This document shows positions 16,542 through 24,800 of a DNA stretch of 64,000 nt, in pieces. The position numbers and the translations under genes were made by a program. The DNA is from Deltaproteobacteria bacterium (GTDB taxonomy: Bacteria > Myxococcota_A > UBA796 > GCA-2862545). Each line of letters begins with the position of its first letter. Position 1 is the stretch's first letter. Below the pieces are notes generated by a model, which was given only the letters and a program-made list of their open reading frames with translations, did no database searches and was not told the origin of the DNA. The DNA is taken from positions 36,386 through 100,385 of the forward strand of contig SBGP01000014.1 of assembly GCA_006226595.1 (NCBI GenBank), in the 5' to 3' direction.

Positions 16542-17894
16542 TCACTTCGGGCTGAACACGAACGGCGCCGCGACCAACTCGCCGTCGGTATCGATCCCGT
16601 CGAACTTCCACCGGGCGATCTTGCCCTTGATGCAGGTCGCGAACTCGCTGTCACCCGTGGAGTTGGCGAAGATCGAGATGCCGGTCGGGCGACCCTGACG
16701 GATGGCCCACTCGACCTCGACACGGCCAGAGAGCGACGGGTTCTGACGCAGACGCTGCTCGTAGCAGTAGGTCAGGGCGCCCTGGTTGCGACCGATGATG
16801 GCCTTGATCTTGTCGCCATCCGGAAGGTCGGACGCGTCGACGTTGCCGCCGGTCACCGACCCCTTGATCTCGGTCTTCACCGAGCCGATCTCGGAGGTGC
16901 CGCCGCCAGCCTGGGCCACCGCGCCGATGTCGGCGTCCTCGGTGGTGCCGGTGCCGCCACGGATGCCGCCGTTCTCGCCGGTCGCCATCTCGACACCACC
17001 GACGCCCTGGAGCGCCGCGTCGAGATCGCCGAGGCCCTCGTCACCCTCGGCGAACGCGTCCTCGGCCGTGCCGACACCGTGCTCGCTGCGGGTGGTGAGC
17101 ATCTTGAGGAGAAGGCTCTTTTCCTTGAGCGCCTCGATCTGCTTCTGCTCGTCGGCCGCCTGCTCTTCCTTCGTCTGCGGCTCCTTCTTCACCTCGGGCT
17201 CGGGCTCGGGCTCGGCCTTGGTCTCGGTGGACTCGGCGTTCTCGTCGATCGCCTCCTCCGTTTCCTCGGTCTCCTCGACCTCCACATCCGGCGGATCGGG
17301 TGCGAGGATGATCTTGGTGAAGCGATCCGGCATCTCTTCGAGCGTGTACTCCGGCGGATCGGAGTTCCACACGACGAGGAGCAGGATCACCGCTAGCGCG
17401 CACCAGACACCGAGGAACCCGAGGAAGATCGGATCGTCGTCCTCGAGCAGCCGCGGGCGAAAGTCCATCGCCTTGAGCGGCTGGACGGCCTGCACCGGCG
17501 GAGGCGGTACGAACTGGAAGAGGATCGTGATGTCGCCGAGCGCGATCTTGCCGCGATCCTGGTCGGTGAGACCGAGACGCCAGCTCCCACCCTGGTTCGC
17601 GACCGACGGATCGGCGCGAAGCTTCGCGAGAGTCACGGCGGCGCCGCCGGACGAGATCTTGCCCTTCATGCCCTCGGTGAAGTTCAGGACGTAGTCGCCC
17701 TTTCGATTCACGAAGAGCGGGTACTCCGCGCGCGGAAGACCGGTCTTGGGAAAGACGAAGGTCGCCTTGGCGCTCTCGCCGATCGTCACCGACTCCCCAG
17801 AGGGAATCAGACGCTCCTGGACGAGCTTGCCGCTCTGGATCACACCGATCCGGAGCACCTTCTTCTTGTCATTCTTGGTGGCCTGGGCTGCCAT
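16542..17894 (-). CDS. FHA-like / transmembrane / AgmX-PglI C-terminal domain protein (TonB-like energy transducer)
   Basis: 450 residues in three parts. Residues about 12-130 form a beta-rich cytoplasmic domain resembling FHA (LIPSGESVTIGES, YPLFVNRKGDYVL, GKIALGDITILFQF). A single membrane helix follows (about 155-177, FLGFLGVWCALAVILLLVVW), then a periplasmic Glu/Pro/Lys-rich stalk (EPEPEPEVKKEP) and a C-terminal AgmX/PglI domain (about 355-450) with GALTYCYEQRLRQNP, SGRVEVEW and a second Cys (FATCIKGKIARWKF) likely bonded to the first. This architecture matches TonB-like proteins of the myxobacterial gliding machinery (GltG/GltJ class). With TolQ/TolR genes directly upstream, the likely role is to pass motor force across the periplasm; gliding itself is not shown. 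Confidence 0.85.
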   Translation of the reverse strand: MAAQATKNDKKKVLRIGVIQSGKLVQERLIPSGESVTIGESAKATFVFPKTGLPRAEYPLFVNRKGDYVLNFTEGMKGKISSGGAAVTLAKLRADPSVANQGGSWRLGLTDQDRGKIALGDITILFQFVPPPPVQAVQPLKAMDFRPRLLEDDDPIFLGFLGVWCALAVILLLVVWNSDPPEYTLEEMPDRFTKIILAPDPPDVEVEETEETEEAIDENAESTETKAEPEPEPEVKKEPQTKEEQAADEQKQIEALKEKSLLLKMLTTRSEHGVGTAEDAFAEGDEGLGDLDAALQGVGGVEMATGENGGIRGGTGTTEDADIGAVAQAGGGTSEIGSVKTEIKGSVTGGNVDASDLPDGDKIKAIIGRNQGALTYCYEQRLRQNPSLSGRVEVEWAIRQGRPTGISIFANSTGDSEFATCIKGKIARWKFDGIDTDGELVAAPFVFSPK

Positions 17895-18044
17895 CGATCA
17901 GGACTCCGATGCCTGGTTCCCGGACGTCTTGAGACGCCTGATGCCTCTGACCATGTTCGGCCGAAAAAGTTCGCGAGATGTGAGAGAGGCGTCAGTCATG
18001 AATTGCAGGCACTGCGGGGAAGGGGTGAGCCCGCGACAGGGCCG

Positions 18045-18073
18045 AGAATAGACGTGCGGGTGCAGGTCCGCAA
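18045..18073 (-). promoter_or_regulatory. Promoter of the AgmX/PglI-type gene
   Basis: Minus-strand -35 TTGCGG (18068-18073), 17-bp spacer and -10 TATTCT (18045-18050). It lies just after the upstream terminator, so this gene is probably a separate transcription unit with a leader of about 140 nt. Confidence 0.6.
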
Positions 18074-18143
18074 GCCTCCCCTCGACCTCCGCTGAGGATT
18101 GCATCCTAGCGCGGGTGAGAGCACAGCGCGACGGTGGCCGCAT

Positions 18144-18179
18144 AAAGAAAAAATCCGCCACAGCGGGGCTGCGGCGGAT
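18144..18179 (-). terminator. Strong intrinsic terminator of the tolQ-tolR-tolR unit
   Basis: Stem ATCCGCC / GGCGGAT (18153-18159 with 18173-18179) stacked on an inner CAGC/GCTG stem with a 3-nt loop and a single A-C mismatch, followed on the minus strand by TTTTTCTTT. It lies about 30 bp past the stop of the second TolR-like gene. Confidence 0.9.
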
Positions 18180-18207
18180 CGAACGGTAGGTCCCGGAGCG
18201 AGTGCCC

Positions 18208-18744
18208 TTACAGGCCCTCGCCACCCTGAATGACGACGAACTTGAACTCGCCGAACTTGGCCTGGCCCGCGGTGTACATGACCTCGCGAATGACGGAGAA
18301 CGGCAGGCGACGGTCACACTGGAGCAGGATCTGCCCCTTGAACTCGCCGTCCTCGGCTCCGGTCTTCGCGGACAGCTCCTCGGCGTACTCGGCCTTCTCG
18401 AGGAGGCGGTCATACAGCTTCGAGATCATCTGTCCCTTCTTCTCGTCGTCGGGCACGCGCACGACCTCTTCGCCGGTCTCCTCGTCCGGCACACGCTCGA
18501 GGCCGAGCACCGGGACGGAGTCCACGAGGATGCCAGAGCGCGTGACGATGAGGTTGACCGCGAGACGCGGCGGCTTCTTCGCCGAGGAGATCGGAACTTC
18601 CAGATCGTCCGAGGGCTTCACCGAGATGTCCTCGGTGGAGTAGCTCTTCAGGAGGAAGACCAGGATGATCGTCATCATGTCCATCATGGACGTGATCGAC
18701 AGCTCACCACTGACCGGCGGGCGACGCCCCTTCTTCTTACCCAT
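18208..18744 (-). CDS. TolR/ExbD-like motor subunit, proton-site Asp present
   Basis: 178-residue biopolymer-transport protein with one N-terminal membrane helix and a periplasmic domain. The helix reads LSITSMMDMMTIILVFLLKSY; Asp 22 is at the position of the ion-carrying Asp of ExbD/TolR/MotB. The periplasmic part has the ExbD pattern (LAVNLIVTRSGILVDSV, ILLQCDRRLPFSVIREVMYTAGQAKFGEF). It is preceded by a second ExbD-like gene (18-bp gap) that has Asn at the same site. One TolQ plus two TolR-like subunits is the arrangement of the Myxococcus AglRQS gliding motor. A strong terminator follows. Confidence 0.93.
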   Translation of the reverse strand: MGKKKGRRPPVSGELSITSMMDMMTIILVFLLKSYSTEDISVKPSDDLEVPISSAKKPPRLAVNLIVTRSGILVDSVPVLGLERVPDEETGEEVVRVPDDEKKGQMISKLYDRLLEKAEYAEELSAKTGAEDGEFKGQILLQCDRRLPFSVIREVMYTAGQAKFGEFKFVVIQGGEGL

Positions 18745-18762
18745 CTCAGGTACTCCGATGAA

Positions 18763-19302
18763 TCAGGCGCCGCCGGCAATGACGACGAACGGGAACAGGA
18801 GACCCTCGTCACCCTTGCGGGCCGGGTCGTTACGCGACGCATCCATGGTCAGGACCAGGACCTCGTAGGGGATCTTCGGCTCGGGCACGAGGATGACGTT
18901 CTCTTCCTCGTCGTTGCCCGGCAGCGCCTTGATCTCGACGAGCATCCGGTTCAGCTCCTCGGTGTTGTAGGCGTCGGGAGTCGGGCAGCCCTGCACGGTG
19001 CAGGGGATGGTCGGACCTGCGTCCTCGCCCTCTTCCTCGGTGGCGCCGACGATGTCGTCGATGCCGTTGCCCTTGACCGTGAAGCCCTCGTCCGTGATCA
19101 GAATCGAGAGGCTGAGCGGCGGATCCTCGTCTTCCTGCTGGTCAGCCGGCTGCGGCGGACCGATGGCGGGCAGCGTGGAGTCGATGACCGCCAGACTGAT
19201 GAACTGCGCAGCCATCAGCAGGAACGGGATGAGGATCGTAACCAGGTTCATGATGGGAACCAGGTTGAGCTCCTCAGCCTCGCCAAGTCGCTTCTTTGCC
19301 AT
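18763..19302 (-). CDS. TolR/ExbD-like subunit with Asn in place of the proton-site Asp
   Basis: 179 residues with one N-terminal membrane helix (ELNLVPIMNLVTILIPFLLMAAQF) and a periplasmic domain with a Cys pair (IPCTVQGCPTPDAY). In ExbD/TolR the motif NVTPxVDVML carries the essential Asp; here the aligned position is Asn 19 (codon AAC at 19246-19248). The rest of the fold (PLSLSILITDEGFTV, PYEVLVLTMDASRND) looks intact. It lies between the TolQ-like gene and the Asp-bearing paralogue in one apparent operon. It may be a structural partner in a heteromeric motor stalk rather than a proton carrier; that is inference. Confidence 0.9.
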   Translation of the reverse strand: MAKKRLGEAEELNLVPIMNLVTILIPFLLMAAQFISLAVIDSTLPAIGPPQPADQQEDEDPPLSLSILITDEGFTVKGNGIDDIVGATEEEGEDAGPTIPCTVQGCPTPDAYNTEELNRMLVEIKALPGNDEEENVILVPEPKIPYEVLVLTMDASRNDPARKGDEGLLFPFVVIAGGA

Positions 19303-19337
19303 GGTAGGGGCTCCAGTGACCGGTGGAGTGGCCAGGG

Positions 19338-19361
19338 AAAAGGCGCGCGGGCAAGACCCGC
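19338..19361 (-). terminator. Possible weak attenuator between tolQ- and tolR-like genes
   Basis: Minus-strand hairpin GCGGG / CCCGC (19347-19351 with 19357-19361), a 5-nt loop, then TTTT five bases downstream. It sits in the 87-bp gap after the TolQ-like stop and could reduce downstream transcription, but is weak. Confidence 0.3.
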
Positions 19362-19389
19362 AGCGCCATCACGGGGTAGCAGTCGAGGC

Positions 19390-20049
19390 TTAGGCCTCGG
19401 CCGCCACCTCCTCCTTCAGGCCGCCACGGCGACGAGCGGTGAGCAGGTTCACCGTCTTGAGGCCGTACTGGTCGACGTCGTCGAGGATCTTGTTGGTGCG
19501 CGCCAGGATGATGGCGTGGAGGATCAGCGTCGGGATAGCGACGATGAGACCACCGGCCGTGGTGTACATGGCGACGGAGATACCAGCAGCCAGCAGGGTC
19601 TGCTTCATCTCGGCGGACGCGTGGGCCACAGCCTCGAACGCCTGAATCAGACCCATGATGGTTCCGAGGAGGCCGAGGAGGGTCGCGACGTTCGCGAGCA
19701 TGGAGAGGTAGCCGCTGCGCTTGTTGAGGATCGGGCCGACCTCGAGGGTCGCCTCGTCGATCGCGTTCTCGATCTCCTTCTCGGTGCGGTTGGCGCGGGT
19801 CAGACCGGCCTTCACAACCTTCGGGAGCGCCGCGTGGGGCTCGGCGTTGCAGAGCTTGATCGCGCGGTCGATGTTGTTGGCCATGATCAGCTTCTGGACC
19901 TGGGCCATGAACGCCGTCGCGTTGATGTTCGCGCGGAAGAAGATGTAGAACAGCCGCTCGAACGCGATCGCCATCGCGAACACGGCCGCGATGAGGATGA
20001 AGTACATGAACGGACCGCCGTCCTGGAACATGGTGACAGGGTTGACCAT
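19390..20049 (-). CDS. MotA/TolQ/ExbB proton-channel protein
   Basis: 219-residue inner-membrane motor subunit with three membrane helices: MYFILIAAVFAMAIAFERLFYIF near the N-terminus, then ANVATLLGLLGTIMGLIQAF and ISVAMYTTAGGLIVAIPTLILHAII. The conserved pore threonines (LLGTIMG and TTAGGL) are present, as in ExbB/TolQ. It would form the pentamer around the two TolR-like helices and use the proton motive force. It is transcribed towards the two TolR-like genes; a TACAGT -10-like box (20125-20130) and a hairpin lie in its leader. Confidence 0.93.
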   Translation of the reverse strand: MVNPVTMFQDGGPFMYFILIAAVFAMAIAFERLFYIFFRANINATAFMAQVQKLIMANNIDRAIKLCNAEPHAALPKVVKAGLTRANRTEKEIENAIDEATLEVGPILNKRSGYLSMLANVATLLGLLGTIMGLIQAFEAVAHASAEMKQTLLAAGISVAMYTTAGGLIVAIPTLILHAIILARTNKILDDVDQYGLKTVNLLTARRRGGLKEEVAAEA

Positions 20050-20077
20050 CTCGTGAGCCTCCGCTCGGTGTGGATCT

Positions 20078-20105
20078 CCCCCAACCCGGACACGTCCGCT
20101 GGGGG
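20078..20105 (-). promoter_or_regulatory. Hairpin in the leader of the TolQ-like gene
   Basis: Nested inverted repeat: outer CCCCCA / TGGGGG (20078-20083 with 20100-20105) and inner CGGA / TCCG with a 4-nt loop, ending 28 nt before the TolQ-like ATG. It could affect translation or mRNA stability; no trigger is known. Confidence 0.4.
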
Positions 20106-20162
20106 CTGATTGCAGGACCCGGGGACTGTAAACGACCGGGCCGGTTTTGGTGAGGGGGGGTT

Positions 20163-20217
20163 CGTCAGGAGCCTGTCAGACGTTCCTGACGGGCGCATCG
20201 TCCAGGAAGATGGACGA
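20163..20217 (-). promoter_or_regulatory. Tandem hairpins between the TPR operon and the TolQ operon
   Basis: Two perfect inverted repeats follow the stop of the small secreted protein: TCGTCCA / TGGACGA (20198-20204 with 20211-20217, 6-nt loop), then CGTCAGGA / TCCTGACG (20163-20170 with 20184-20191). No U-tract follows, so they are not classic intrinsic terminators. Possibly an mRNA-stabilising 3' end, a factor-assisted terminator or an operator. Confidence 0.5.
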
Positions 20218-20293
20218 CATCCGCGTCCGGCGGTTCGTCAAGCAACCGCCAAGAGAGGAATAGAACAAGCACGCACTCCGAGGTCCGACGATC

Positions 20294-20530
20294 TCAGAAT
20301 GGTGCGTTCTCGACGCTCTCGAGGATGCGAGGCACGAAGCTCTCGCGCAGCTCGAGGCGATAGTTCTTGTGCAGGTTCTCGCGCGAGATGAACACGGCCA
20401 CCTCCGGCTTCTGAACCTCGACCTCGATCTCGGTCGTCTCGAAGGTGAAGCGGCGCGCAGCGTCGGCAGAAGATGCGAGCACGCCCAGGGCGAGGATCGC
20501 GGCGCAGAATACGAATCCGTGGCGGATCAC
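20294..20530 (-). CDS. Small secreted protein of unknown function
   Basis: 78 residues with a GTG start at 20530 that overlaps the stop of the upstream TPR lipoprotein gene in GTGA, so it is translationally coupled. A signal peptide (IRHGFVFCAAILALGVLASSADA) is followed by a mature domain of about 54 residues, beta then alpha in character (RRFTFETTEIEVEVQKPEVAVF, LHKNYRLELRESFVPRI). No known family is recognised. Being last in the TPR operon, just before the TolQ-like operon, it is probably a periplasmic accessory of the same machine. Confidence 0.75.
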   Translation of the reverse strand: MIRHGFVFCAAILALGVLASSADAARRFTFETTEIEVEVQKPEVAVFISRENLHKNYRLELRESFVPRILESVENAPF

Positions 20531-21885
20531 TGATCACCTCCCTCGGGCGCGGGCTCTCCCCCACCCTCTTCGGGCGCCGGATCACCGCCACCCTCGGGCG
20601 CGGGCTCTCCCCCACCCTCTTCGTCGAGCAGCTTCTGGCGCTCGGCCGCTTCCTGCTCGGCCTTCTTGCGGGCCTCTTCGCGCTCGCGGCGACGATCGGC
20701 GCGCTTCTTTTCCTTGTCGAGCGCATCGATGTACTCGGCGGCGCGACCAGACTGATCACCACCCATGTCGATGTACGTCTGGAGGGCCTTCATGCCCTTC
20801 GCGTACTCCTTGCGGTGATCGCCCTCGAGGATGCCGAGGTTGAAGTACGGCGCCGGGTTCTCCGGCTCGAGCTTCATGGCCGCCTCGTACTCCGCCTGGG
20901 CCTTGTCGAACTGACCGGTGCCGCGGTAGGCGATGCCGAGGTTGAGCACGACCCAGAAGTTCCGGGCGTCGAGTTCCTTCGCCTTCTCGAGCAACTTCAC
21001 CGCGTCACCGTAGTTCCGATCCTCCATGTAGAGGTCGGAGAGGTGCACGAGACCCGGGAGGTACTTGTCGTCGAGCTCGACGGCCTTGGTCAGGTGGAAC
21101 CGCGCGTTCGGCAGGTCGTCCTGCATGCGCAGCACGCGGCCGAGGTTCGCGTGGATCAGCGCGCTGTCGTCAGCGCCAGCCACCGTGTTCCGCGCCTTCT
21201 CGTACACGAAGCGAGCGAGCGCGTAGTCACCCTTCTCGATGTAGGCGAGACCCAGGCTGTTGTACAGCGACACGCTCTGGGTGTTCACCTGGAGCGCGGC
21301 CTTCGCGGCGCGGATCGCCTCGTCGATCTCACCGGCCTGGACCAGGCCACCGACGAGGGCCTCGCGAAGGAGGATGTCGTCGGGTGACTTCTCGACCGCC
21401 GCCTTGTACTGGGCGAGCGCGAGATCGGGACGACCGGCCTGCTCCTGAAGTCGACCCATGTACAGCTGGACCTGGCTCAGGCTGCGGTCGAGGTCGCCCG
21501 CGGACATGTAGCTACTGCGCGCGCCGGCAAGATCGCCGAGCTGATGCTTGGCGACGCCCATGTTCAGGTGGGCCACCGCGATGCTCGGATCGTTGGTGAT
21601 CACCTGGGACAGGATCGTCTTCGCACCATTCGGGTCGTGGCTGGCCTTCGAGGGATCGAGCAGGCGCACCGCCTCGTTGATCCGCTCGTACTGGGTGCCA
21701 TCCAGCTTCGCGACGGTTCCGGACGTCGGCGCCGCCGGCGTCTCGGGGTTGGCGTTGGTCGCGCTACCGCCATCATCCGACGGCTGCTCGGTCGTGCTGT
21801 TGCCGCCGGCAGCGCTCTCGACGCCGCCACCCTTGGGGCCGCAGGCGGTGAGTCCGATCAGGGAGAGGAGGACGAGGGTACGCAT
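20527..21885 (-). CDS. TPR lipoprotein (GltE/AglT-like by context)
   Basis: 452-residue lipoprotein with lipobox LTAC (signal MRTLVLLSLIGLTAC). From about residue 75 to 390 it is built of TPR units (VAHLNMGVAKHQLGDLAGARSS, PDLALAQYKAAVEKSPDD, LYNSLGLAYIEKGDYALARF, FWVVLNLGIAYRGTGQFDKAQ). A charged helix (KKRADRRREREEARKKAEQEA) precedes a repetitive tail GGGEPAPEGGGDPAPEE. The ATG at 21885 shares one base with the upstream stop (TGATG). In Myxococcus a TPR lipoprotein is part of the Glt envelope complex; equivalence here is contextual. Confidence 0.85.
   Translation of the reverse strand: MRTLVLLSLIGLTACGPKGGGVESAAGGNSTTEQPSDDGGSATNANPETPAAPTSGTVAKLDGTQYERINEAVRLLDPSKASHDPNGAKTILSQVITNDPSIAVAHLNMGVAKHQLGDLAGARSSYMSAGDLDRSLSQVQLYMGRLQEQAGRPDLALAQYKAAVEKSPDDILLREALVGGLVQAGEIDEAIRAAKAALQVNTQSVSLYNSLGLAYIEKGDYALARFVYEKARNTVAGADDSALIHANLGRVLRMQDDLPNARFHLTKAVELDDKYLPGLVHLSDLYMEDRNYGDAVKLLEKAKELDARNFWVVLNLGIAYRGTGQFDKAQAEYEAAMKLEPENPAPYFNLGILEGDHRKEYAKGMKALQTYIDMGGDQSGRAAEYIDALDKEKKRADRRREREEARKKAEQEAAERQKLLDEEGGGEPAPEGGGDPAPEEGGGEPAPEGGDQ
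20540..20623 (-). repeat. 51-bp offset direct repeat in the TPR lipoprotein tail
   Basis: Two identical 33-nt segments (20540-20572 and 20591-20623), offset by 51 bp (17 codons). They encode the GGGEPAPE-type tail, and repeat number may vary by slippage. Confidence 0.85.
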
Positions 21886-24800
21886 CACTTCTTCTCCGGA
21901 GCCGGGGGCTCGGCGCGAACCGGCAGGATGGGCGGCACGTCCGCAGCCCAGGGCTCGCCGCGAATCTCGAGCTTGAGCGCCGGGTAGTCCTTCGGCTCGA
22001 GCTCGTTCAGCGCGTCGTAGGCCTTGCCGACCCACTCGCTGTACTGCTTCTGGTCGGTCGCGGTCTTGATGATGCGCTCGAAGCGAGCGATCGCCTTGGC
22101 CTGCGCGGCGTCGAACTGCGGGTAGCCCTCGGCGTAGATGACCTCCATGAACAGGTCACACTCCGCCTCGGAGTAGCCGCGGGGGCACTCGATGCTGTAG
22201 CCGAGGTCGGCGAGGTACAGGTACCCGGAGCCGGCGAGGTACAGGGCAGCCGCCGAGTACTCGAAGTCCTGGTAGCGGCTGACGAGGTCGAGCGCCTTCT
22301 TCTCGAACTCGACCACCTCAGCCGGCTTGATCTGGAAGATCAGCTCGGCGTCCTTGGCCTCGTCGCGAATCAGCTTGTCCTTGGTGAGGACCTCGAACTC
22401 CTCGCTCAGCAGCGCGAAGGCACGCTCGGCCGCGTAGCGACGACCCATGCCGACCGGCACGCCCTCGGACACGAGGCGCGCGTAGTCCGCCACGATCTCG
22501 TCCTTGAGCTGCTTGGCCTTGGTCACGCGCCCGGCCCGCAGATGCATCTCCGACAGCCAGTACTTGGAGTACAGCGCGTGGTCGGGGTTCGAGAATCCGT
22601 ACTCGGCGAGGTAGCCCTCGTAGAACCGGCGAGCATCACGATCGCCGACCTCTTCCCACTGCTTGCCAGCCTGGAAGTAGACCTCTTCGCGGTCGTCCTG
22701 GTCCGGGTAGTCCTTCGCGTAGGCCATGTAGCCCTGCGCGGCACCCTTGTGGTCGCCGAGGCCGATCTTGAGGAACGACTGGTTGTAGACCGCGTTCGGC
22801 GTGTCCTGGTAGTCCGGGAAGCGAGAGATCAGGCGGCCGTAGTAGTCGATCGCCTTCTCGAGCTCGAAGGTGGCCTCGTAGTTCGCCGCGATGCGGAAGT
22901 AGAGCTGCTTGGAGCGCTCGTCATCCGGGTAGCGGTTCACGTAGTCCTCGAACAGCTCGTTGGCGCGCGCCGCGTCACCGGCCTTCTCGGAGTTGTTGGC
23001 CGCGTTGTACAGCGCGAGCGGGACGTACTCGGACTCGGGGAACTCGTTGGTGAACGCGTAGAACGCGTCGGCGGCCTCGGCGTACTCCTTGGCATCCGTG
23101 AACGCGAGGGCCTGCTTGAATGCCGTGCCTTCGAGGATGTTGCGGAACTCGGACTGGCGCGCCTTCTGGAGCTCCTCGTCCGGGCCGAGCGGGATGCGCA
23201 CGAACTCGCTCGTGAGGCGACGGACCTCGGCGAGATCGCCCTCGTTCTGCGCTGCCGTGACCATGAGGCCGGCGGCGTACGAGCCTTCGAGCGTCTCGTT
23301 GTAGTCGCGAACGAGCGACATCAGGCGCGGGCGCGCCTCTTCGTAGCGGTTGTGGAAGAACAGGACCTGCGCGATGAGGTACTGAATCTTGTGATGGCGC
23401 TCGCCGATGATCTCGTTGAAGTCCGGCAGGCCCTCGATCGGCTCGGCCGTGAAGTCGTGCGAGAGGACCGCGTCCGCCGAGTCGATGAAGCGAACGTGGT
23501 CGTCCGAGAGAGAGTGCACGGCGATGTTGCCGCTCGGCGCCTCGTACGTCTTCTCGACCTTGTTCTTCTGCGGGACCACCCAAAGCGGCGCCTTGAGGTT
23601 GAGCGCCATCTCGCGCTGGGCGGGATCGAGCTGCTCCTCGGGAAGGGCCGGGGGCGCGTTGTTCTGCTGGAGCAGAGCGAGGGCGGCATCCATCGAGAAG
23701 TAGGTCGCCGCATCGCCGTAGTCGTGCGCGCGCTGCGTGCGAATGAGGTCCGCGTTCTCGGACAGCGCTTCCTCGTGGAAGCCGCCACGGTACAGCGTGT
23801 CCGCCAGGTACCACTGGACCTGGTAGTAGTCGTCGCTGATCGGGAACTTGTCCATGTACTCGCGGAACTTGGCGGCCGCGAGCGCGTAGTCGTCCGGGTT
23901 GCCGGTCTGGTCCGCATTGAGGCGGTACTCGATCGCCACGTCCTGGAGCGACGCCTCGATGTACGAGCGAGCGGTCGCGAGCGCACGCGGGTTGTTCCGG
24001 TTCGCGAGCCACCACTCCGAGCCGTCGGAGTAGCGCTCGGTGAGTTCGATACGTGCCGCGGCGGAAGCTGCAAGGTCCGGCGGAACCGGCTGCAGCCACA
24101 GCTTGACGATGCGCATCTGCCAGTCCGGGTTCTCCGGGTGGTCGACCCAGCGCGGATCGTCCTGGAGGAAGCGGAACACGCTGATCGCCTCGTCCCAGCG
24201 GGCCTGCTGGGTGAGGACCTCACCTAGCTGCACGTAGACGTCGCGCTCGTAGTCGGTCGGCGTCGCGCGCGAGAAGTAGCCCTTGGCGACCTCGACCGGG
24301 TCGGTGTCGGTCTTGTCCGCGATGTCCGACATCGAGATCGCCATGTACTTCACGGCGTCCGGGGCGTACTCGGACTCACGACCACTCTCGCGGAGCGAGA
24401 CCTCCGAGTCGGTGAGGACCTGCGCGAACATGTCGAGCGCGCGGTCGTACTCGGCGGGCTGGGCCGCTTGCTTGTAGTAGGCCCAGGCGAGCTGGTACAG
24501 CGAGGCGATGTAGTACTCGCCCTCCGCACCCTTGTCGAAGACGGCCTTGTAGTGCGCGACCGCCGGCTCGAGCTCGTTCCGATCGAAGTGGTAGTTGCCG
24601 ATGAACAGGTGGCCCGGGTCGGACAGCGCGCTCTCGGGGTGGTTCTCGACCAGCTTGTTGAAGGCCACCAGGGCAGCGTCTTCGTCGAACTGCGCAGCGT
24701 TCGGCTCGTTGTGACACCAGCCGAGCATGTAGTACACGCCATCCATGAACTGGTAGCGCTGGTCGGCCGGGCGGTCCTTGTTGTCGGCGATGATCCGCTC

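Larger units (their letters stand above)
17895..18207 (-). other. Intergenic region with terminator, promoter and long leader
   Basis: A 313-bp gap with no credible coding region. Reading on the minus strand it holds the terminator of the tolQ-tolR genes (18144-18179), a TTGCGG/TATTCT promoter (18045-18073) and then an untranslated leader of about 140 nt before the AgmX/PglI-type gene, with a GGAG site nine bases from its ATG. Confidence 0.6.
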
